DNA from: Rallus limicola
Lineage: Eukaryota > Chordata > Aves > Gruiformes > Rallidae
Length of the DNA stretch: 64,000 bases
Assembly (NCBI GenBank): GCA_022605955.1
Contig: JAKCOZ010000014.1
Location: 17,676,001 to 17,740,000, forward strand
Reading direction: 5' to 3'
The translations under genes and the position numbers were made by a program. This document shows, piece by piece, positions 54,464-64,000 of this stretch. How positions within the stretch are numbered: the stretch's first letter is position 1; every line of letters begins with the position of its first letter. The notes under the pieces are model-generated. The model worked only from the letters and a program-made list of their open reading frames with translations. It had not been told where the DNA came from and searched no databases.

Positions 54464-54625
54464 GATGTGAAGGTGTTATACAAGCAGCTTGCTGGATCTC
54501 AGCTGGAGGAACTTGATGTTCCCCTGGGAAGTGGCCTGGACGACATACTGGAAAAAATCAGAATCCACTGGGAGAGAGACATTGAAAAGAACCGTGCTGA
54601 GACAGGTGCCCTGCTCCGTACCAAG
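54464..54625 (+). CDS. BFSP2: BFSP2 exon 4: linker L12 and start of coil 2
   Basis: The 162-base exon encodes 54 residues (233-286). They start [19 protein letters not shown], include [19 protein letters not shown] and end GALLRTK. The [10 protein letters not shown] segment marks the conserved start of coil 2 seen in all intermediate filament proteins. The exon is in phase 0 at both ends and has the keratin exon 4 size. The acceptor is GTTCAAG, and the donor is AAG followed by GTAAGT. Confidence 0.96.
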
Positions 54626-57600
54626 GTAAGTGCTCTGTAACCCATTCCAACATTAAGGGATTCAAAACAAACACAAAGTCTGTCTAATACTCTGCAGTAA
54701 CTTTAAGGGCTGAGTGTTTGAGGGGAGTTAATGATTTTGGTCTGCGTCCATTGGAAAATACACTCATAAATACCAGTGACTTCCTTGGGATGCTGAGAGT
54801 TAAGCAGTGGTGGAAGTGACCCTGCTGATATCACACATATCTGTGGGTGACTTCTAAGGGCTCTGAAGCGATGGCTGAGAAAAACAAACTTAATCAGTTG
54901 ATACCTTCTGTGTCAGATAAGCCACAGTAATTACTTACTAGGGCCATCCCTCCACTGAACAATTTACATGGGTCTCTAAACCAAAAGGGCAGAATCCATT
55001 GCTCTACACTAATTATACAGCTATTGACTCCCTGTGGGTTTCTCCTTCAAACTGTTTCCTTTGGCAGTGGTGGGAAAAATGGGTCTGAGAAATGAAAACT
55101 GATAATAGCCATTCCCTTTAAAAGTCCTCTGCCCTCCTGATGCTGAGTCTGAAACAGTCTTTGAATGCAGCTTTTCCTCTGCCATGAAGGATCACTCATT
55201 TTCCAGAAGGGCTGGCTGAAATAAGTATTTTTGCTCGGCTGAAGCATTAACTTTAGTGCATGACCCTATATTTTAGAAGCCATCTCACTCTGAGTAGGCT
55301 ATTACAGCAGATCATGGCACACCAATCATACCTACAGCTGTGCTACAGAAATATTTAGCAAAAACATAGACACATGGGTGAACACACACAGAGCCATTTC
55401 ATGATACAGAGCTGCTAGGACAGTAGAGGGCAATGAAGCCAAAAAGTAAGAAGAAATGCAAGAAATCTGTTTGCAAAGATATTTGCAGGCCCTGAGTAGG
55501 TGTTTATTTTCAAAACAAAGAAGAAAAAACATCCCCTGACAACAGGGATACCAAAGGTGCTAGGGAATGTACAAGAAGAGGACAAGAGGAGTTTATCTCA
55601 GAGATCCCATCAAGTTTGTGAGAAGGGCAGACTTTCACTAAGCAAAGTTTTTCATAAGGTTAGTCTGCAGGGGCCTGATTTTCTGCTTGCACACCCCGTA
55701 GGAAGTCAGTGACACAGTAAAAAACTACTTGAGCCCAGAGAGTGCCTCCACACAAAGCATACTCAGCCCTGAAAAGCCAGAGCATCCTCAGTAGCTTCCT
55801 AAGATTTTCCCAAATACCTGTTCCTGGCCCACTGATGGGTTTTAGCAAAACAAGCATTAATCTGACTGCACTAAATCCCTCAGTGCCCACACTTTCCTGC
55901 CCTGCTCGTTCCTGTCTCTCCTCCTTCTGTACAAACATACCCTCAAATTTTTCTTCCCATTTCCTTCATCCTTTCAATACCTGGTGTCTCAACTGCAGAA
56001 GAGCTCACCTGGGGAGAAAACTGCCAGCTCATTCGAGCCTGCTGATCGGATCCCACTGTCATGTCTTTGACTGTGGCCAACACCAGAGGCTGCAGAGAAA
56101 TGCCAATACCTAACCCATCCCTACTTAACTATCTCAGTCTAAGCTCTCACTGGTTCACGTTCTTCCTGCTTTGGTTTGACTGTTTTATGGGAGGAAGAAT
56201 GAGAATATCACAGATTTCTGGAGAAGTCAGTTTCAGTTCAGAGCAGGTTATGGTATGACATTCTGGGGGGGGGGGGTTGTCCCCAAATATACCTCTCATT
56301 AAATGCAGATGATGCTTTTTTTTTATCTTATGCAGGGGTTTTTTTTTCTCAAACAGATCTGTTCAGATCATTAATATTTATACAGACAACACGAGTTCTG
56401 CTAATTATGTCCAGCCCTTTTTCAACTAAGCTTGTGGACTTTCATCATCTTATCTGGCTAAGTGGCACTGTTTATACACACTGTGAAAAAACTGTCCTTG
56501 CTCTTTTGCAACATCAGAGGAGATGACATCACAGTTCCCTCCTCTGTTCTTCACTGTTTTCTTCAGTCTCTCTTTGTGAGTTTTCCTTGGTCCCTGATGC
56601 TTTAATTTCCTTTCTCAGCTGTGACCAGTTGAGACCAAGGTATTTCAAATGGTGTCCTAGCACTGACCTGGATGTCGGGGCAGCACCAATTTCTGATCAA
56701 TTCCCTTGCCTCACTTGCTTTATCTTCTGACTAATCTTATAGTCTTGGCTAGAGTTTTCACATGTATTCAGGCACCAAAACATACTAATTTATACTCAAA
56801 CAGAATCACATGGGATTTCTTTAGATGAGTAAGTAACCACAAATCTCCCATCCATTGGTTCGAGCTCTACACTTTTTTGTCCATAATGCCCAAAACCTTT
56901 CCCAGAATTGACACAAGTGATTTAAACCCTTGTAAGGCAGTCAAACTGCTTAGTATTTCCCCCCAAAACCATGCTTTACTTAATGATGGGGCCCTGTTCA
57001 TTCATGTTGTTTGATTCCACGCATCCACCACTACTCATTGCTAATCTTTGTTGCTTTCTGCCATCCGTAAATCCGTTTAGCTCATGATTCATCCCCAAGG
57101 CAGTAAACCTTGAGGCATCAAGCTGTTAAACTTCTGGCATAATGGAACTAGACTTCTATCTTCCTCTTCATGCCCTTTCTCTGGGCCAGTTGTCGATCCA
57201 TGGCAATGCTCTGCCCTGAGCACAAGATTACAGAGCTTTCCCCTGTCATCCCCTACACTAGATTTCATGAAAGGCTGTAGAAAAATCTTGTGAATTATGT
57301 CAATTCTTTTTCCTTTCTTTGCTACTTTGCTAACATGGTCCCAGAACTCCTAGGAGTTTATCAAAGTCACTTTCCTTCTTCAGATGTCACACTGATCAGA
57401 CCCTGGATGCTGGTTTTCTATACCTAATTACCCTTTAATTATCTTGATTCGATGAAAAATAGACATAGAGATTCTGCACTCTTGCACTATGCCTGGGTCA
57501 GAACTGCGCAGATGTGCTTGAAATTCACACATTCCTAAGAAACTCCAGCACTAAAAGGGTAAAAAAAATAGGAGGATGATTTCATCTTTCCCTCCCATTA

Positions 57601-59010
57601 ATTCAGTTGTTTGTGGGCCCCACAATTCAACATAGAATTTCCCTTGTGGAGCATTTCAGGAACAGGAAGAGCAAAGTTCCCCTGAAAATAGGAATTGCCT
57701 AGTGAAGAGAGCACAAAGACTACATCTGCTCCTCTCTACAGAAGGAACTCCAAAGCTGAGGTCAAGCATCATACCCAGCAGTACCCTCCAAATGGTTTCT
57801 TGGAGTGACTCAGCTGTCAGTAGTGCAAGGAGGATGGGAACACCTTGTACGTACCAAAAGCTTCAGAAGTCATTTAGTGTCTGTGTAATTGCTGTGTCAT
57901 ATTTAGGGCCTTACACAGCCACCTCTATCTACTCCATCTACCTGTTCTGCAATTCACATCACTAACATCAGGTAGCTGTCACAGCTTAAGGTAACTCCTA
58001 GAGGAGTTTCAACATCACCTCTGGTGAGGGCAAGCTGATTTTAGAGGTAGCATTTGGGCCAGCAGCAGGGTAAATGGGAATGAGAAATGCTAAGCTTAGG
58101 ATAATGAGCGTAAGCTTGAAATTACCTTTTGCACTTGAGATTATCACATTCACAGTGACCAAGGTATAGGACTCACATGGTGGTACCATGTGATGCATGA
58201 TGCCAGGGGTTTTATTTTTCATTTGATCTTACTTTTTAAATATAAAAATGCATAATCAGAAAAGCAGGACTGGGTCAAGAAGAGTTTTCAGAGCGGAATG
58301 GAAGTACTTTGCACAGTTAAACTTTAGCATCCACCAGAAGAAAACAATGGTTTGACTGAAGAATTGTTTCTGCTGGGGATCCCAGAGCTCTGGATTGAAA
58401 ACCTTGATCCCAGGTCTCATTAAAATGCAGGGAAATTTTATTACTACTGAGGTACCTTTTCCTTCACTGTTTTTCAAGTAGCCTGAACTAGCCACATATA
58501 AAAACCCACAAGCAACAAGAGCATGAAATTGCATTAGAGTATCTTAATTCAATTAACAGAAATTGTTTTTCTGCCCTCTGTGATATGACTTGCTCTCTGA
58601 CTCACAGGACTGCCTGTGAAAAATCAAGGTGTGAATGCTTCTGAAATCCAACAGACTAAGTGAAAACACTTATTAAAATATACTATAGCATAGCTACAAG
58701 AAGAAGAACCACAGCCATGTTTTCTTTTTATAGGCCATTTTAAATGTTCTGGTATGAATGCTGAACAGCTTTTATCAACATAGATAAAAAATATATATAT
58801 ACTTACATGTATAAGCCATTTTATAGGGAAAACGTTATAATTTTGACACTAAGTACCCAGAATCATTCAACTGAAGGATTCAATATACAAGACTCAAGCT
58901 TCAAGTCAGAATTGCCACAAACTGGAAAAACATTACCTCTCAGTTGGGTCTGCAAGGAAACTAACCCATCACTCGAGTAGTCTGTGACGACAGTCGCAAT
59001 CTTTCACCAG
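54626..59010 (+). other. BFSP2: BFSP2 intron 4
   Basis: The 4.4-kb intron contains a G12 run at 56265-56276 and otherwise AT-rich unique sequence. No repeat family or exon was recognised. The 3' end lacks a strong pyrimidine tract before the acceptor. Confidence 0.8.
56265..56276 (+). repeat. G12 homopolymer run
   Basis: An uninterrupted run of 12 G lies within intron 4. It is a low-complexity site prone to length error. Confidence 0.85.
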
Positions 59011-59142
59011 CAACAGGCTGAAACGACGGCGGCCGTGCGAACCCAGGAGGAAGAGCTGGTGGAGGGCCTCAGAACAGAGTTCCATGAAACTGCCTGCAAG
59101 ATACAGAGCTTGCAAGCAGAAACCGAATCTCTGAGAACCTTG
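59011..59142 (+). CDS. BFSP2: BFSP2 exon 5: coil 2
   Basis: The exon encodes 44 residues (287-330) starting [19 protein letters not shown] and ending [11 protein letters not shown]. The acceptor used here is CACCAG before CAACAG, because mammalian phakinin also has Gln-Gln at this point. A second AG six bases later (59015-59016) would give a 126-base exon, the size usual for keratin and vimentin exon 5, and would drop both Gln residues. The pyrimidine tract is weak. The donor is TTG followed by GTAAGT, phase 0. Confidence 0.93.
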
Positions 59143-59596
59143 GTAAGTAAAGTTGGGTTTTCAGTGGGTATATTCTGTGTAACTCCAACATGCCTTCTGA
59201 GGGAAACATTCCCATCTGGGGAATGCAGATTTACAAATAAATCCCGTTTCCCAGTGGATTCTGTTTCTAGAGATGCCAGACATTGCTGGGCGGCTCCTGA
59301 TATGACAATCTGGCCCTGAATTTCACACTTCAGTGTCTTCATACACAGTCTCACCGGGATTGCTGGGTGGGTTGTACTTGACAAGGTGAAGAATAGCCGC
59401 ACCTTTCAACCAAAGTAGTTTAACCTTTGTAATGATAATCCATATTTTTCAAAGTATCTAAAGAAAGCGATTCTCAAAATATTACATCTCCATTTAAGCG
59501 CATTCAGTAGAGATACATGAATCAAATCAAACCTAACAGTCGCTACAAAGCATATGAGAACTGACTGTTTTAACATCTGTTGTCCTGCCCTTACAG
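59143..59596 (+). other. BFSP2: BFSP2 intron 5
   Basis: The 454-base intron starts GTAAGT and ends TGCCCTTACAG. Nothing else was recognised. Confidence 0.9.
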
Positions 59597-59817
59597 AAGA
59601 GGGGTCTGGAGAACTCTTTATATGATGCCAAGCACTGGCATGACATCGAACTGCAGAACCTAGGCTCTGTCATTTCCAAGCTGGAGGCAGAGATAGGAGA
59701 AATCAAAGTAGAAACCGAGCAGCAGCAGCGGGATCGCGAAAATCTCCTGACCAGCAAACAGCAGCTGGAGAAAGACATTGCTGCCTACCACTGCCTTCTG
59801 GATGGAGAACAAAGCAG
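59597..59817 (+). CDS. BFSP2: BFSP2 exon 6: end of coil 2
   Basis: The 221-base exon has the same length as exon 6 of keratin genes and encodes 73 codons plus AG (residues 331-403). It begins [19 protein letters not shown] and ends with the helix-termination region [12 protein letters not shown]. The usual motif is TYR-LLEGE, so this version is clearly altered, as in mammalian phakinin. Cys is present within the terminal motif. The acceptor is CCCTTACAG, and the donor is CAG followed by GTACTT. Confidence 0.96.
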
Positions 59818-60860
59818 GTACTTGTCCTTAAAAGTGAGTGTGCCACAAAGATGGAGAACACGTTCTCCCTGGGAAGGGTTTATGAGGTTGCTGAAAGCAG
59901 GAGGACCAGGGTGGTTCCGGTGTTTCATAAGGCAGGGTGGTAGGCGGTGAGACTTGGAGAAACTGCCAAAGGGGAAGAACACCCTAAATCCAGCCATGCA
60001 GATTCCTGATGTATTGGAGGTGGGTGGTTTCCAGCACTGCTGTGGGATGACAAGGTTTAGGAACATACCAGTAGATCTATGAGTTTCACAGAATTGTAGG
60101 GGTTGGAAGGGACCTCGAGAGATCATCGGGTCCAACTCCCCTGCCAAAGCAGCTCCCTAGCTCATACTGCACAGACAGGCGTCCAGATGGGTCTTGAATA
60201 TCTCCAGAGAAGGAGACTCCACAACCCCCCTGGGCAGCCTGTCCCAGGGCTCTGTCACCCTCACTGTGAAAAAGTTCCTCCACATGTTGGTGCAGAACTT
60301 CCTGTGCTCCATTGCCCCTTGTCCTGTCCCCACAAACGACTTCCCTGAAGATCTGAGATGTGAGATGAAAACGCTACTGCAGCCATCTGTGGGCTACATT
60401 AGCAACTGCAGAGCATCTGGGTTGCTCTTTCTTGCCTTGGGTGCATGATACCTTCCCACCTCCTCCCACTATGCAGGCCACATACTCAGGCAGCTTCCTT
60501 CCTAGGCACACAAGCCCCCCCAAACTCCAAGGACAGAACCTGCCCCCCTGACCGTACCTTTTCTGAGGAAGCATAGTTCATTTGCCCTCTGGGAACAACC
60601 AGTAAGCACCTTTACAGTGGTTTGCTTGCTTGGTTGGGCTCTTTTACGATCCTCAATCAGTGTTAGTCAGGAAACCCTGAGAATCTCATCCACAGATTTT
60701 TGACTCACTCTTCTGCTCAGGTCAGGGAGAATTTTTTTTATAATTAGATCCTGCTGAAGTTGATGAAGTTTCACAAGCTGAACTGAGGATAGTACTTGGC
60801 TCAGCAATGTTCCTATTTGTAGCAGTGACCAATTTTTTTTGTCTTGTTTTGTACTTTCAG
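59818..60860 (+). other. BFSP2: BFSP2 intron 6
   Basis: The 1.0-kb intron starts GTACTT and ends with T8, GTCTTG and TACTTTCAG. About a quarter of it is the CR1 copy at 60084-60342. No other feature was recognised. Confidence 0.85.
60084..60342 (-). mobile_element. CR1 LINE 3' fragment, minus orientation
   Basis: The copy shares the phrases ggttggaagggacctc, atcatcgggtccaactcccc, ctccagagaaggagactcc and ctgggcagcctgtcccaggg with the copy at 31868-32362. It lacks the ten or so bases acttgcagcc present there before attgccccttg. Only one terminal octamer-like unit is left. It is about 260 bases long. Confidence 0.92.
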
Positions 60861-60864
60861 CTGA
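60861..60864 (+). CDS. BFSP2: BFSP2 exon 7: last base of Ser codon and stop
   Basis: The two bases AG left from exon 6 join C at 60861 to give Ser, and TGA at 60862-60864 then stops the protein at residue 404 (...GEQSS). The acceptor has an excellent pyrimidine tract (60831-60857) ending TTTCAG. Human phakinin ends ...EESG, so its last exon has the same design with one different codon. No tail domain follows the rod, which is the known feature of phakinin. Confidence 0.85.
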
Positions 60865-61110
60865 TTATGAAACTCCCAGCCCACAGAAGACCACTGCCAT
60901 TAAAGCAAAAGAAGGTATCACTGCCAATTATGTTCGTGGAAGCTAAAAGCCCATCAGAGCAGCCTGCTTTATTCAGTTTGACTCAACAATCAAAGTAGGT
61001 TGTAGCTTGAACAACTTTACTAGGCCCTTCACATATAATTGCTTTGCTTACAGATTTCAGTTTACTCATGTTGTTAAAATTATAATAAAAATAAAGAATA
61101 TCAGGTTTTT
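60865..61110 (+). promoter_or_regulatory. BFSP2: BFSP2 3' UTR and poly(A) signals
   Basis: AATAAA occurs at 61084-61089 and again at 61090-61095, followed by a T/G-rich stretch at about 61105-61130 that suits a downstream element. The transcript is expected to end near 61110. The 3' UTR is about 250 bases. This supports the exon 7 placement. Confidence 0.8.
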
Positions 61111-64000
61111 CGTTTGAGTTTTTTTTTTCCCTTCCAGTATTTTTCATGATGGTTGAAGGGGGTTGGATTAAGAACACGGGTCCTCCACTTTCCAGAAAGT
61201 AAACTCTTTCTTTTTATAGTACAAAAGTATTGAGATTGAACTAGGCCTGCACCGTGCTCAGAGCATCCAGGTGAAGATGTGTCACAAGACCATGAGCTCA
61301 CTAGGGTGAAATTCAATTCCAATGATACTGAAACAGTTGAAGTGCGATATGAACTGGGCATGATTGATTCTGCAATACGTGAGCCAACATAAGCACTAAT
61401 GCCAGCATCCCAGCAGCACTTAATAAACAGCTTTTAACTCCAGGCTAAACTTCTGCAAAAGCTGAAGGAAGGGACAGAAGAGCAGCAGCAGCCCTGTCTG
61501 CAGTCAAGGTCACATCCTTTCACTGCACACTGAGAGTCCTAGCCAGGGTGTCAAGTTTGTGCAAATGTGACACTTTTTAATGGATTTTTGATATTTGTTT
61601 TTTATATACTTGGCTCTTTTGTGATATCAATGTCCCTCTAGGCATGTTGGCCAAACTTCTTTTGAGCAGGCAGCCACATAGCACCAACGTGTGGCTAAGC
61701 CTAGGTAGTTTCTCTTATTTAGGTGGTAATCGTGATGAAAAAGATCTGCCATCTTTCACTTCTTTCTTTTATATTTTAAATTTTGATCCTCAAGATATTT
61801 TAAATTGTGATCCTAGTTGTACTGAGTTTGCATTAGTCAAGCAAAGTGCCAAGATGGATCTGCACTGTCAGAGAAACGTAATGGACCTGGGCCCTGTGTG
61901 TGGCATAAAACCTTGGGCAGAGAGCTGGCTTTCCTTCGCAGGTCCCTGCACAGGAGTGAAGCCAGCTGTTCACACACTGTTGGATCAGGACTTCACAATA
62001 CAGACAGTTACACAGGGGGACAGCATAGCTCATTAAATGGCCTCAATGAATATAGAGGAGTGGCATATACTGGAGAATGTAATGGCATAAAACATATGTG
62101 AGATGCAGTCTGAAGATATTTTGATCTTTAATTGAAATATTAGCTAACAGAGCCACTTGGTTTTTAACAACTAATACAAAATACACCCCAAATCCACTAT
62201 ACATGATCCACCAATGAGTAAGAGGAATCAGCACAAGCCTTTACTTGCATGTTCCCTCACACATAGAAAATCCTTCCTGACACAACCACCTGACAATTCT
62301 TCATTTGTTATCTGGGAAAGGACCATTTGGCATGTACCATCTGGAGGATTTTTGATCCTGGATGAAAAAACCTGGATGAAGAGGTCAGACAACCAACCAC
62401 CACCAGAAAAAGGCAAGCAAATGATGCCATACCCCCCTTTCTCTTATAGAATGTAGGCCCTGAGTAGCGATGATACCTTCTTACATTTCAGTGCAGAATG
62501 TAATGAGCTGAGATTCCATCAGAAATAGTGATGATGAGAGAAAACACACAAATGGTGGTACAAGAGACGGCAACGGCACAGACCCTCGGCTTGTTGTTAA
62601 CCAGCTGCTGCCTAGGAATGGTCCCTCTTTGACAACACTGAAACACAACCTCTCCCTCATTCCTGCCACATGAAAGTGAGCAGTTTCTCTGTGATTTGAG
62701 AAAGAAGAGGGAATTTACATGTTAGTCCTATATTTCTTCCTAGCAGCCCCCCTGATAGTTTTTCAGGTTTTCTTTTTTGTCTCATGTGGCCTGTAATTAT
62801 AGACAGCAGCTTCTACAAGTCATCAAATTAATCCTATAGCCTAAAAAAAATACACAGTCTGGTGTCACCAGTTCTCTTTGCTGTTTTCCAGCGATGCTTC
62901 AGTTATGAAAAGACACTGCTGGCTATCCTGCTGTGAAACTGCTCTTTATAAATGTCACTGACAGAGATAACCCTGTGAAATTAGGAGACTTTGACCATAC
63001 TGTGATTTGAAATGAAGGGTATTTTTTTTCTTGTATGTTACTCCAACAAAACTTGTATGATAGGTTCAAACGGTCCAGCATATTGTATAAAAATTAAATT
63101 AGATTCCTACCAAGATTTTTATTTATTGGATAGGAAATTGTTTCTTGCAATACCAGGAAAGTATTCCAGTATATGGGGAAGTGGCTGGAAACAGATGAAG
63201 CATCTAAGCCTAAATAATTAATTCACAGCAGCTTTTCTCTCCATCCCTAGTAAATACCAAAAGCCACTGAAAAGATTATTTTTTGTGAACAGTGCATCCA
63301 TCACCAGTCAGATGGAGCACATTTGGCCCTTCTGAACCAGAGAGTTTTTATATAAAGTGATGATGCTCTTTGGAAGAAAACCATCTCTATTGTTAGGCAG
63401 ATTGCTGCTAGCTCTGTACCCGACCACGCAGCCCTCCAGCACGCCTCACCAGCCTAAATGCTGCCTAAGCATTATCAGTCCTTACCAATGGGAAACCGAG
63501 AATGAGAAAGGCTAAAGGCTTTCACAACTGTCAGTGCTACGGCACATAAACTGATTTATGTCTATATTTATCCTCTAGTCTAGTGGTTGCTGTAATAAAT
63601 ACATGTGAACATGTTTCCAACTGGTTTTCCCTAAGAAAACAAGAGCCAGAACACAGATTTCATTATCTCCTACTGCAGTATCTAACACAGCTTTACTTCC
63701 ACGGAGGGATCTGTAGCATTTCCTGTTATAAAGACTCAGGATGCAGTCAGAGGGTGTAGACAATACAACTTAACAGCCAGCTGCTGCATAAAAGGACATT
63801 CCTACACCCACCCACCCCCCCTCACTTTCTCTGCGTTCCCATCACACTGCCTAGTGTCAGCACCAACGCCTAGATGATGTCTCAAGAGACAGTTCAGGAA
63901 TGAAAATTGGAGAAAAATAAGCCCTGCAAAACACAGGGAAACTTTCCCAACACTCAGCTCCCAGAATCAGACTACAGTAGGGTCAGACATGTACCAGCAC
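61111..64000. other. Intergenic DNA downstream of BFSP2; nothing recognised
   Basis: No exon, RNA gene or repeat family was recognised. The longest frame (61644-62036, 130 codons, + strand) has no domain, no splice context and no codon pattern. In mammals the next gene after BFSP2 is CDV3, and no part of it was seen here. Confidence 0.6.

Overview
The window looks like nuclear DNA of a bird, most probably a galliform such as chicken. Several truncated CR1 LINEs carry the avian 3' end with repeated ATTCTATGA-like octamers. The two protein-coding genes have the human 3q22-type order TMEM108 then BFSP2, both on the + strand. Coding exons are small and separated by large introns. Most open frames in the window are chance reading of intron or intergenic DNA, or shadows of real exons.

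Region 1-26287 lies upstream of the first certain coding exon and is most likely intron of TMEM108. It holds simple repeats, one CR1 fragment, several G-rich runs, two perfect short inverted repeats and two places that could supply the missing start codon exon. Region 26288-37651 carries the 3' three coding exons of TMEM108 (retrolinkin): a 1113-base exon for the mucin-like ectodomain and most of the membrane segment, a 155-base exon for the rest of the membrane segment and the basic cytoplasmic flank, and a terminal exon for the last 40 residues. Two poly(A) signals follow. The introns also contain two places where read-through would give a short alternative C-terminus ending near or inside an AATAAA.

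Region 37880-41456 is a short (about 3.6 kb) intergenic stretch. Its 3' part is GC-rich and contains a near-consensus MAF recognition element and SOX-type sites, which suits a lens promoter. Region 41457-61110 is a complete BFSP2 gene (phakinin/CP49), the lens beaded-filament intermediate filament protein. It has seven coding exons giving 404 residues. Exon sizes of 83, 157, 162, 132 and 221 bases reproduce the type I keratin pattern, apart from six extra bases in exon 5. The last exon adds one base and then a stop, so the protein has no tail domain. CR1 fragments sit in introns 1, 4 (exon 3 to exon 4) and 6. Region 61111-64000 is intergenic with nothing recognised.

The two genes are neighbours by synteny and not by pathway: TMEM108 acts in neuronal endosome and axonal transport, and BFSP2 acts in lens fibre cells. 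I found no RNA gene, CRISPR array, intact transposon or new multi-gene system.
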